Shown in pieces: positions 1 through 12,700 of a stretch of 64,000 nt of DNA. Below the pieces are notes generated by a model. That model worked only from the letters and a program-made list of their open reading frames with translations, made no database searches and had not been told where the DNA came from. The DNA is from Apis mellifera. Its lineage: Eukaryota > Arthropoda > Insecta > Hymenoptera > Apidae. How positions within the stretch are numbered: position 1 is the stretch's first letter; every line of letters starts with the position of its first letter. A program made the translations under genes and the position numbers. The stretch covers positions 6,430,289 to 6,494,288 of the forward strand of contig NC_037640.1 in the NCBI RefSeq assembly GCF_003254395.2, given 5' to 3'.

Positions 1-3000
1 GTTATCGAAGAGTATTCTTCGAATCGAAGAATCCATGTGAAAAATTTACTTCTCCCTCTCTTTTCTTTTAATCGATAACGATCGATCGATCGGTTTATTT
101 ATTATCGAATCGATTTTCTTCGACAAATCATTGCTTAAACTTGCGCATATCCGACACTAATTTGATCTACACTCCAGCTTATATAATAATGTTTATAATA
201 ATTCTTTAACGAAAGATCTTGCAAAAGAAATTCCCTGTTGATCGATGTATTTCCCATATTTTTGTGTACACACAAAATATATCTTTCTTACGATATATAT
301 TTCCTACGCGCCCATAAATTAAACTAAGTTTTTATTTATCCAAAGTTCCAAGTTCTAAAGTTTCATTAAATCTAGCAAAGTTCCACGTACGGTATCTGGC
401 AAAGTTTTGCAAGATGTCTGACTACGGACGACATTATCTACTTCGCGCGACCATGTCTGCTCCGCGTTTGAATTTACGCCCTCTATAAATTTGCTTTACA
501 TTGAAGACATCCAAGAGGTGAAATATATCGAGCTCGTTCGAATCGGTCGGATCCAACCGAATAAGTAGTTGGAGCGTGGCCGGGCAATATCCTGACCGTA
601 ACTACTTCGAACCGCATTGAATTCGCGCGATGAATTTGAACTCGTCCAAGCCTATCATTCAATCTTGTCAAGATTAAATTACCTCGTTATGATAGATAGA
701 CGTAATCACGACTAATACGCATCGAATTTGAACGCACACGTTTAACAAACGACCACAGATGGCTCGAATTAAACGCGATTACGGGCCGCTCAATCATCGA
801 GCGAAACTACTTTGTCTCTTGAATCTTGTTACAACTGTTCGGTTACTATTAATTTATCGAATTTCATCGTCGACCGAAGCCACTCTGCTTAAACGCGCCA
901 AGCATTCCAAACTTTCTTTCCTTTAATTCGATTTTAATTGGAATCAGTTCGAACGAGGCATTTGAAAATAAGATCGGCCGAATAAATAACATTTGTCTTC
1001 TTTGGCGATAGGAAAAAGTACATTAGGTTAAATTCGTTTGGTTTCAAAGGGGACATTATCCGATATTAATAGTCTTTTTACGAGACGTAGAAGAGTTATT
1101 AAGGGCAATTTCCTTTTTTCTTTTCAGTCTTTTGTAAGTGACTGGAATAATCGATTGATATATTTTGTTTTTCATAATTGAACTGCAATTATCATCAACT
1201 GTATTCCATTATTTTATAAAATAATTTGGTTTCATTAGAATATTTAGAAAGACAAGTGATCTTTTTTCTTCTTCTTTTCGTTTTCTATATTAAAAAAGTT
1301 ATTAACATCAAAGTGAACAATTTGTAGTTCGTTTCTTCTATTCTCAAAAACATACAAGTGACCTATTTTGAATGTCTCAATCCATAATTGTGCTTGGAAT
1401 CACATTTGCAACAGTTTTTCATGTCGTTTGTTTAAACGCAACTATTATTTTCCACGTTGTTTCCTCTCCTTGGAATATGTAAATGCAAAACAAAGGGAAG
1501 TAACTTACATACATTTCTCCAGAAGCTTTTCGTAGTAGAAAATTCTTTTCGTGTTCGAAATTCATAACGCGTGTGCAGCAAAGTTTGATCTCTGAGAATT
1601 TCGTGAGATAGAGACGTTTCCACGCTTCTATCAGAGATTTGCATGCATGGATGGAAAAGAATAAAGCAGAAATGAACTCAGTTGCTTTCAAAATGGTTGA
1701 TTCTGATATTTATACAAATTCGAATGGAAAAGAGAGCGCACAAAGGAAAGAAAAATCGAGCGCAACTTTTAAATTGATATCACAAATTTCAAAGAAATTC
1801 ATCCGATGTGTTAACTCAATCGACACAAATATCTCGAGCTCCATCAAATTTTTCCAACGCACAACGAATCGTTAAAATATCGCATTTCGATAACTGACTA
1901 CGTTGTTCTCGATGAACAACGAGATATACGTATACTTTCTATCGCTCTGTTTCCTCGATCAAGCGCAAAATTTACCAAAACGCAACGAACCTGGCCATAA
2001 ATCCTTTGTTCTTTTGTTTAGATTTTCATTCTCGCATGAACACTAGAAAGAAAAAAAGAAGATACTCACAATTCTTCTTTTGTATCCATTTTCTCGTAGA
2101 GTTTTTCTTTTCTTGTCATGAACATCGACAGACATATGTCCATACGCGATAAAAAGAAACTATCAAAATCTATTGAGAGAAAAATCAATTTTTTCTTCAA
2201 CAGATTTTTTTCTCCCTTTTTTTCTTTCTTATTCAAAAAAAAAAATATATATATATTGTACATTGTAACGTATAAAATGTTTCGATAACGTTGCTGATAA
2301 AGAGAAATTTCATCGGTTTCTCTTTATAAAGAAACAAATACCAACGGGAATAAAAAACACAATTTTCCATCCGTAAAGACTATCATTCGCAATCCCTCGC
2401 GTACCTTCATTTTCATATACCTTCTGCCATTTATTTCCCTCCCCTTGAATTTTCTCATCGTCACAATTGATGATCAGGTTGTAATTTTTTCACATTTTCC
2501 TTCGTTATAGGCGACACAAGTCGAACTGAACCGTGAAATTTGTCGGAGGATCGATAAAGGATCCCGTCGCAACGAAGAATATTTCGGAATTACTATTATA
2601 AACACGCTTGCAATTCTTTTATCGCGCGTCTGGTTTCACCACGAATACGTTGACTCGACAATTATGGGCGTGAAGATGAAAAAGGGAAGAGGATCGAACA
2701 GTTCCGCGAAACGGTCTCACCGTAATGGCGACCGTTTTCATTTAATTCCACCGCGGGTAACAATACGATTGGCTTTAAAAGTTGATTGCGGGAACTTCTG
2801 GTTTAATTATCTGGGAAAGGTATGTGTAGATATTGGTATCTTTTTTTTTTATGACGGTGAATGTACTTCGTAGTTAGATTAAATGATCGCTTAAATATTG
2901 GAAAAAAGAAAAGAAATTGTTCCAATTTTTTTCTTTCTCAAAATATTAATTTAAAAATTGGAGACAATAAAACATTGAAAAAAGCTTTGAAATATTTATT

Positions 3001-6000
3001 TGTTTAATTTTTTTACTTAATCATAGATTGAAAATTTAGTATTTCATTATATTTGCAATAATTTTGTAATAAAATATTAATATCATCTTTTTAATATGTT
3101 TTTTTTTTGCTTCTTTTATATTGAAATAGTTCAGTCGGATTTAGAATTAAGGCAATATTTTTTATCCAAGAAAATCGTAAATTATAGAAGAAATATAAAA
3201 TAAAAATCTATGTATCTCATGTAGAATTATTTTTCACGTTTTCATTAATCAAACTCGTGTATTTAAATTTTTTTTTTTTACATCCATAAATTAAAAAAAT
3301 TATTCAAATATATCAAGTTTTTTAGGAGGAGAAATTAAAGAGAGAGATATATAATGAAATACAACGTATAATAAAACTTCAGCAATGTAACAAAATAATT
3401 TTTACAAAAAATTATATCAAAGCTCTTTTATGAACGGAAAATATAACGAATTATGAACGAAGAACAATTTTTAACTTGCTTCAAATTCAAATTTTCCTTT
3501 TTTTATTCGCCAAAAAAGTTCAAAGAAATGATAATAAAATCAATCTACATTTTTATTCATTAAACACGTATTGATTTATTAACATAATCATGATATATTT
3601 CTTACGCGTTTCGAAAAAAATGTCAAACGAAAAAGATAATTAAAATCTTTCTCGAAATCGATCTCACATCTACGACGAAATAATTAATAATCGTCACCTT
3701 ATCGTAGAATTTAAACTGAAAACAAACAGACAAGATGAATTTCGAGACTCTCGTGTTTCTACGAACCGCTTAATCCGCTTTGAGACCAATTGTTTTCATT
3801 CGTTGAGAATAAAAATTAATACGCCAATTTGTAGGAGCTTAAATATTTTGTCGGACGACAAATGATATCGGGTAGCTAATATTTTTATATCGTACAGGTT
3901 GTTAAATTCAATCGTTGTTAAATTCTCAGACAGTTGGATTATCCGTGATAAAGATGCGGATAATCGCTCGAAGTTTCACTTGGTCGACGACATGATCTCT
4001 CATAATGGCTGTGACAAGTAATTGCCATAATTAAAGCACGAGTTTAGGATTGGATTGGCTTGAGTGCTACTATTGTTCCTTGAAATTCGATGCTTGGACG
4101 ATTCGAAGAGAGAAGATTGTATTGTATAGAAATAAAAATAGAAAAACATTCATTTTTTTGTTTAATGAGGTTATTATTATTGTATTGTATGGGAGTGACA
4201 GAATTGTATCAAGTGGATGAAAAATATTCGATAGATAGAGAGGAAAAAGAATGATGAATATTTGGAGAATATCAGAAGATAGAAATAATATTTCATTTGT
4301 GACAAATTTATATCGAATTGTAGGAAGAGTATTATAAAGATGTAGATGAATATTGATTTATATAAATATGATAAAATAGTAGAATACTTAACATTATTAC
4401 ATGAATCTAAAATTCACAAAAACTTTTTTAATATCTTTTAAAAATATCTGTATTATAGCAATATATCAGAAATAAAATGGAGTTTGAAGAATGCATGCAT
4501 GAATTAATCGAGTTCAGGAAAAAGTTGGAAAGGAATAAGAGCTGGAAAGGACTTGGAGAAGAATTAATGAGACTTTTTATTATATTGGCCCTAAATCTTT
4601 TGAATAAGAACTCATCTACACCCTATAGTTCTCATACTATTGTTAATTTCAATTTTCTCTCAGCCACACCTCTAACTTGATAACAAGACAGATGCATAAA
4701 GGGAACACTCGTTCCAAAATTGAGAAAAGCTTTGCATATTTGAAAGCACTTCTTTCGTTACGTTGATGCAAACGGAAAATAACCCAGTAATATTCCATCC
4801 ATGTAACGTGGCCTTCGCGCTTTTCCTCTTTCCACTCTTCTCTTGCCTTCTCTTTATTCCCTTTTTTTTATGTTTGCTACTTTGTTTCCCATCCAAATGA
4901 GACGAAGATAAAAGCGAACGAAATCCGGCATTTTATCTGAAAAAAGAAAAAGAAGCAGAAATACCACTCGAAAGAAGGCGAGATAGCATCTGCCAACCAG
5001 ACCACGCTTAACCCTTTTATCGATCAGGCTGCCAACGTCTGGTAACAATGTTTGCTTAACGCCAGTTCACGTGGCTGTTCAAGGAACTTTGGATCTTCTT
5101 TCATCCTTGTAAGAAGATCTTTCTTCCGGATACACCTGTCTAAGTGTACATTCTATTTGAAGATAAAAAAACTGTAAATGTGTTTTATCGTTTGTTTTTT
5201 CAAGGTAATTTTCTATTTGAACATGCTGGTTCATTGCACAAAACATTGGAAATCTTGATCTAAATTTTCTTAGAACTTGGAATTTTCTTTTTAATCTAAA
5301 ATTTTTAAATTAGTTTTTGCATTAAAGTTGTATTCTATTATGTATATACTTATTGAATAATTCTTAATTATTTGATTGTTATGAATATATTTATAAAGGA
5401 TAAGTTAATTGGTACAATATTGGCCATTTTAGATTATGAGTATGAATATTTGTTTAGAGAATAGACTACACATGGTTATATCGATTGGGTACACTCAACA
5501 TTGTTGACTTTGAATTCATCATTGATAAAATTTCGTTTAGAATTCCATTTAGCAGTTAATTATGCGAATGATTTTTATTTCCCTTTCTTACAATCATTCC
5601 AAAAATTTCATTTTCCTTGTATATCTCAGAATTTAATCGAATATACGATTTTTTGTCCAAAAATATAGCTGTATACAATATAACGAATTTTTAACATTAG
5701 TCTACAGTGTATATGAGATATAACATACGTAATTAATTTAATTTCAATTTAAATTAATTTTACAATTACATCGTTATATCTTTGAACATGTAAATTTCAA
5801 ATTATTTATATTTTTATAATCATATCAAGAATTTTTTGTCCAGCGTTAAATCGTCGTTACAAAATAAGATAAGCAAGAAGTTTACCCTATGGTATAAATT
5901 ACGCGAATTAAACACAACCGCTTTTTCTTCCCTTTTATTTTTCGTGCCACTATTCAACTGACTACTTTTTATTGCTCGGGCAATTAACCTCGTTTAGGTA

Positions 6001-6899
6001 GCGACGAACATGAGGGTTTTCGCGAAAGCTTATAGGGGTAGTTATAGAATGTACTTCTTTCTAACACTTTTTTTTTTCGTGAATTGTCGAATAGGGAATC
6101 GAGAAACTGATGAATTTCCGTCACAAGACATCTTCTGTTTACTCATCCTTCCGGAACAATTCACAGAATTTAAAGAGAGACAGGAAATTTTTGTACTAAA
6201 TTTCTATATTCATTTTTAATCATTTAATCAACGAGACTGGAAAGAATGGGCAACGTTAATTGAAGATTAAATAATAAAAAAAGCTATAAACACATCTTAA
6301 TTTGCTTCTCAATCTTCTTTTTTTTCCTAATTAATAATTTCGAGTTATTAAAATGAAAATATCGAAGTGTAGAACGTTTAAAAAGTTTCTTCATATTTCT
6401 TTTTTTTTTTTTTTTAATAAATGAGATTTTCTCAACCTTTCTTAATAACTTGTTATTTAATATCAAATTATCTTCACGGTATAAATTATTCACATTCTGT
6501 GAATTAAATAAAAACACGATTGCGTCTGGATTAAAACTTAATTTTAATGCTAACTAAATCTAACTGAAGTTCAAAAATTTTAACTCGTTAGCGCGATATA
6601 TCGCGACAATTATTTTTTAATATCGCGCAATGTACAATTAATCCTACCGTTCGAGAAACTTTAAGTAAAAAGAAAAGCAGATTTGGTAATACACATATAC
6701 ATATTTTTCTCGACCAATTCTCCAAATCACTTTAACACTTTTACGCGATTAATCCTCCTGCTCTAATCTCACGGAGATACGATTAGAAAATAAATTGCAA
6801 ATCAAACTGCAAATTCCCCTCCCCACCCCTATTCCGGGATCGAAAGGGTAGAAAATTGAAATTAATAATCTGTCTCAACCGTTGTTCGAGTCTCCAGCG
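1..6899. other. AT-rich stretch with no supported gene
   Basis: Short open frames are scattered on both strands, but none has recognisable domains or a consistent exon model. There are poly-T runs near 3101-3110 and 6402-6415, and a 14-bp palindrome (CGCGATATATCGCG) at 6592-6605. A minus-strand stretch at about 1509-1630 is open in two frames and ends at a GTAAGT donor, but I recognise nothing in it. Confidence 0.6.
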
Positions 6900-7440
6900 G
6901 TGTTCGACTTTGTTAGTCGATTAAGTCGGCCGATGAATTCACCCGAGTTCCACTCGTATTTGTCGCGTAATATGTTCCACGAGAGAGAGAGTTACGCGAT
7001 CCGAATTTCGCTGTAGGGGGTGGTGGCGCCGAGCGTGTTACTCGTGTCAGGGAGGGGAGGAGGGGGGGGGGATAGGGAAAGGTAGGATTCGCGTGAGTGG
7101 CGGAAATTCGTGGCGTCCATCTTTGGTCTCTGGCGAAACGGGTGGCAATTTTGCGATCGTGAAAGGGGTCTCTAAACATCGGCCACGGTATTAAAGCAGT
7201 GCCGTTCAATTTAACCGGTGGCGTCGTGTTAATACCGGTGGGTTTGTAAATTTTCTGGCGCAATCACGTTTATTAGTTCTCGTCGATGCCGTGGGACGTC
7301 TTGTTTCTAGCCGTGGTCGCGAGGATTTGATCGGGGAAGGAGGGGACGAGTGAAAAGTGGAAACGTATATTTGCAGCGAGAGATAAATTACATTTAGGGA
7401 TCGAATGAGAAGTTCATATTCGAACGGGTTATACGATACC
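6900..7440 (+). promoter_or_regulatory. CpG-rich block, possible promoter
   Basis: GC and CpG rise sharply here inside AT-rich flanks. Repeated GGTGGCG words and a run of ten G at about 7061-7070 are visible. In this genome such blocks often mark promoters or first exons. The donor-bearing ATG exon at 7449 lies just downstream on the plus strand. The block also supports an open frame on the minus strand that resembles no protein I know. Confidence 0.25.
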
Positions 7441-7448
7441 TCTCGACG

Positions 7449-7898
7449 ATGATACCGATAATTATAGTTCTTCTAAGCGTAAGTAAATTTATCGTTGGCG
7501 TTGCGTAATAAAATTTATTTTCTTTCCTTGTAAATGCTTATTGTAAATATTGATTTCTTTTTCTTAATAGTATAAAAATAAAGAAGAGAATAAAAATAAA
7601 AGATATTTTATCAAAAATTATTTGCTAGATAAGAAAATGATATAAATTCAACGTATCAAGGTAGATGATTGATTAAACTTTATAATTTTTTTTTTTTAAT
7701 TTCAACGTAACAATTTGTCTGGATTATTTTATTCTAGATTAAGTTTATTAAAATCTGTTTTCTTTTTTTTTTTTTTGTTTTCAGCTCTTGTTGGAAAAAA
7801 AGACATTCTTCAACAGCTTCATCGCAATCTATACGAGAAGACTGCTAGATAATGTGAATCATTGCCAACTGGGACGAAAGGATGCGTTTGAAATTTGA
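7449..7898 (+). CDS. Possible two-exon micro-gene with hydrophobic N-terminus
   Basis: An ATG at 7449 opens ten codons (MIPIIIVLLS) that end exactly at a strong donor, GTAAGTA, at 7479. An acceptor at 7783-7784, with a pyrimidine run of about 20 nt before CAG, opens an exon in the same phase. That exon runs 37 codons to TGA at 7896-7898. The product would be 47 residues: twelve hydrophobic residues (IPIIIVLLSLLL), then EKK and a mixed tail with one cysteine. An AATAAA lies at about 7907, and a CpG-rich block at 6.9-7.4 kb could be its promoter. I recognise no family. The first exon may instead be the signal-peptide exon of a longer gene that splices elsewhere, or the pattern may be chance. 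Confidence 0.25.
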
Positions 7899-9708
7899 TG
7901 GCTTTTGTCGGAAATAAATTCCGGACATAATACCGGTGTAAAGTGAGATAATTGTACACAGGATAGTTTTGAAAACTTCATCTCTGTACGTCCTCCTCTT
8001 TTATCTATCTTTTCTCTCTTTTTTTTATTTTTTTTTCTTTTTATTTGTACTTTCAATCCATCTGTACGCTTCTCTTCGTACATTCATTTTTCTTCTTTTT
8101 CGTTTTCACTTCTCTCCACTTTAGCATTCCTTTTTTCCTCCTCTAATCCTTCCGCAATCTCCTCTCTTTCCGCATCGTGTTTCTTTTTTTCCTCTTATCT
8201 CTTATCCATTTTGTATACACGATTCTCTATTCCTCCATAGAAGAATATTCGAAAAGAGACAAGATTCTGTTACGATTTAGCCACAAATGGACGAGGAGAA
8301 TGGCGAAAAGATGATTTAAATTCGATAAATCCAACGATGCCACGTGTATGATCCGCATATAAATGTAATTCTCTCGCCTATTTCGACAAACGGCAAGAGG
8401 CGAAAAATCGATCCGACCGCGTTCGATTTACATCGAAAAAGGGTGTGCCTCCTCCCCTTCCTCCTGTTTTCCAGGAGATAAAGACTCGTGCGTGTCACGT
8501 CACGTAATCCCTCGCCGCGAAATTTAGTGGAAAAATGCGCCCCATGATCGCTATAAATATTCCTGGAATTCGAACTATTTTAATTCACGAGTTTGATCGT
8601 TTGATCTACATTGAAAGAGATATATGGTTTCAAATATGGTGTGCCTCTTTTGGAAAACTTCAAATTGACAAATAAATTCTATAATTAAACATTATAAAAC
8701 TAAAAAAAAAAGAAAACAATTAAATTATATGAATTATCGATATTTTAACTTGACTCAACATTCTGTATAAATATAAGAAAATATACTCTGGTGTAGCGAC
8801 ATAATCGCGACAAGAGAGTATCGAGATCGATTCCCGATCAAAGCAACGTGCATATCGTGCAACCATTCGTGTCAGGGAAATTTAATATATCTGGTAGCCA
8901 GCATCGCATTGGCACGCGACCGACTTGTGCGTTTCATCAACAAATTCCAAGTGGATTTATCTGTGACTGGAGGAGAATGGAATGGCGTGGACAATGGACC
9001 CGACTGAACCCACGCGTCATTGTGACCGATGTATAACCGGCTAATAACATATATAATAAACCATAACAATATCATATCTTTTATACTCCTATCTTTTTCC
9101 ACTCGTGTCCATTTCTTTGTTAGGGTGCCCAAAAAAAGTATCGCCTGGCAATGTTACTTACTTCGACAATATCTTGCGAGAGCAACTCTGTATTGTTGCG
9201 CAGAGATTGTAGAAAAGAGACATATCATCGTGGACCATACCTATAGAAAGGGATATCAATGAAGAAAGCTTTCTATCGGAAAGAACTATCTACTCCCAAA
9301 AAGTTACCTATGAAAAAAAAGGTACCTGTGCAGAGAGCTATCTATGGAAATAGCCTTTTCTGAATACTTACAGCGTGGATACATGTTTTTCTTCACGTAT
9401 TCTTTCACATGTGTCCGTTCTTCACGGATGGAACAAAACGAGAGATAGAAATAGAGAACGAAAGAAAGTGGAAAAAAAAGAGATAGAAAGACTACGGAGA
9501 AGATACCTACCTATGGAAGCTACCTATATAAGGGTCATGGCGCATGTCAAACCTGAGAGGGTGCGGCAGAAAATGGTACCTCGAGGACTAAACCGCCACC
9601 AGGGTGGATCCGTCCTTTTCTATGCTCGTGTTTTCCCTTGTACTCGACTCCCGCAAATCCTCCGGACGCGGACGTTCCCTTTATCGGGGTCCACGTTTCA
9701 ACGCGCAT

Positions 9709-9740
9709 ATGTGTGTGTGTGTGTGTGTGTATGTGTGTGT
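9709..9740. repeat. (TG)n microsatellite followed by CG repeat
   Basis: A TG dinucleotide run with one TA interruption passes directly into CGCGCGCG. Both alternating purine-pyrimidine tracts can adopt Z-DNA. Confidence 0.9.
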
Positions 9741-12700
9741 CGCGCGCGCATCAGCTCGGCTAAATCTCGCTACGTGCTCGTTTTCGATGCTCGACACACT
9801 TTCTTTGTTACCGATCCCCGCCAATTCGGCCCGTTCCTACGATTTCTTCTCCTCTCCTCGCCTCTCCTTCTCACCATCGCTTCATTCTCTCAAAGCGATC
9901 ACTTCCTTCTCTCCTTTTTCTCCCCCCTTCCCCCTCCTTTTTTTTCTTTACACTCTTTTTCTGCTCTCAAATCTCGCAAATAATAAAAAGTTGGTCCAAT
10001 GGCCGAGCCGTTTTTCTCTCTCCGATTCTTCTTCTCGATTCTTCCTCCGCGATATAGAATTCCAAAGGATTTTTCCTTCGGTTTTCTCCCCTCGATTTCT
10101 CTGCTTTTGAATCAGGCAAAGGAAATTTCACTATGCGACACGTTGATCCGAACTGTTTGCATCGATTTATCTCGCGTGCACATCTGCTTCTTCGCAAATT
10201 CTCCCCCGAAGTTCTCGTTGGTTTTTTTTCCCTTCTCGATTAAAATTTGAATTCAGGTGAAAATCGAGAGAGAAAGATGAAACGAAACGTCTACGTTTGT
10301 TGGTCTTCTGCCAGAAATCCCGGTTGTGTCACAGCTTTCTCTATCGGATTATCCCTTTTCGTTAGCAATATGGACTTGTTTGGGAAACTAATATAGTGGG
10401 ATCCGTGTTTTTCTTTTATCTCCCATGGTTTTGCTTGGTTTTTTCTTGAATTCTCCCTTCAAATCTAATTTTATCAAAGTATTTATACTTTTTTTACCTT
10501 TTTAGTTCTTTTTATCTTTCTACTTTGAATCTCTTCTTGTTTTTTAGGAATCAGCAGAGAATCTCTTCGTGTTTCGGGGGGAATTCTTTCGAATTTCAAG
10601 CTCTTCAATTAGTAGTTGGGATTATTGCTTTCTTTGCTGAGAAAAAAAAAATAAAGAAATCCTAGTTTATCCACGGTTTGTTGCCGTAATCATGCGATTA
10701 ACTGACTCAACATCTCTAATCTTCAAATGCAAACAAGATTTCTATCTAACTTACGAAAGGAAAGTTTTAAAACTTTTCTTGTTTCGAGTGATTGATTTCT
10801 CGTGCACCAGGGCAACTTCCAACGGTGAACTTATTGCCATTAACCTTATTGGAAGCTTTAAAAATTCCATCGTTCGATTAAATATTCAACATCCCTTCGA
10901 TAGATGGAGATTGTTGGTTCCTCGTAGATCGTTAAATAATTTAAATTTCTATATTTATTCAAGAGATATTTCCATTCGTTACGATCTAGCACATTAATGA
11001 AAACATCCTCCTTTGCCTTTCATCGCTATTTGCTGGAACAAATCGAATTTACAAGAGGTACAACCGATCAGAAGGAGATGCAATGCTCCAATACACGCAT
11101 CATCGACCGAAAAGTCGAAGGATGGCGTGCAGTCGGAGACAGCTTTGTAAATTTCTTGCGTAAATTTCTCTCTAATGTCAATGTGAATTACAATTAAATG
11201 TAAATATGATTTCGTGAAAATCACACGAACGATTAAAAATAAACGAAGAGGAATTTTTTAAGCAGCTTAATATCCATAAAATTGCATAGAATTAATATTA
11301 ATCCAATTATAAAGTTTGATTTTATCTAAAGCAATTATCCGTTCTATGTAAATCTACGCAAGTATGACAATCTTGATTGTATTAGAACGAGGTCATTTTA
11401 TAATAATTTGATAGTTATCGTGGAAAAGCTTAATTAAAAAAATTTGAATATTCCAGTAGTATGCCACTTTCCAGAATATTATTGGATGAAGATACGTATT
11501 TTATTCGTATTAATTGAATGTTAATTGGAAAATTAGATAAAATGTTTAATTACAAATGAGTCGAGAGCAGTATTATAATTCATAATTTTTTAATATCCTT
11601 TTAAGTTATCACGGCTCGTTAAGATCAATCCAATTGAAGAAACGAGCATTGAATTCGCAATTTACTCGTCTGAAATTTGATTTTTGTCTATCTCTATATC
11701 AAATTTGGTATTGAATGATTCTTTTTGCTCTATTGAACATCGCGAGAACGATGGATCGCAAAAAATTTTTACAATTTCAATGGAAAAGTTTTTATGATGC
11801 ATATGAAACCGCAACATAACCGAAATAGAATTGTTATTTTTCAACGATGCACGAAATATCCACTCGTGGCACCAATTCGAACGAAATGATTCGACAAGAT
11901 ATATACCTCTATGTATTCTGAATTAATTAGAATTTCAAAACTATCTGGAGTATTTAAATGACTATTAAAATCTCTCAAAATTTAAATCGTTAAATTATCA
12001 TAATAAATTTTTTTTAAATCTTATTAAATAAGAATAATTCACTTGAAATATCAAAATCAATGAAATTCTTGGATTTATCTCTCTAAAAACATTCATTTAA
12101 ATCAATTACAAAACAAAATATTTTAGAAGATTTTTTTTTAAAAATTATGTTGTATAATATTACTTGATATAATTAAAATCTGATTACATTAGAAAAATTG
12201 TTTAACAATTCTACATTTATTAATTTATAAATTTGATCTTTTTATACTTTATATATATGTATTTTATTCAAAGTTTAAAAAACATCTATAAATAAAAAAA
12301 TTTAATGTTACACAATTTCCAACTTTACTTATTGCTATCTGATTCAAAAGACCAAACGAAATATATTTTTTTAAACCATCAATAGTAAAAATTTGTAACA
12401 ATTACGTAAATTTTAATTTCAAATTCTTAATGGAGAATTACACTGTATTAAAGAATAGATTCGACAACTAAAATTTATATATCAAAAGATTTAAGAATAA
12501 AAAGGGTCCATTTCTTAAGTTAAATTATTTTTCTAATAAGAGAACTTATTTACATTAAAAATAAAAAATACATAAGAGAGAAAAACCTGTCTCGTTACGA
12601 AAGTTTCTTTAATCATAGACACAGCCAAACGAACAGGGCTTAATCTCCTGAAACAATATTTATAGACATAATTACTTACAACGCAGCAGAGACACGATCG

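Noticed and set aside
9375..10110. Overlapping plus-strand frames of 168-202 codons
   Set aside because: They translate the TG microsatellite and pyrimidine-rich stretches into Val-Cys and Ser-Phe-Leu runs, with no domain.
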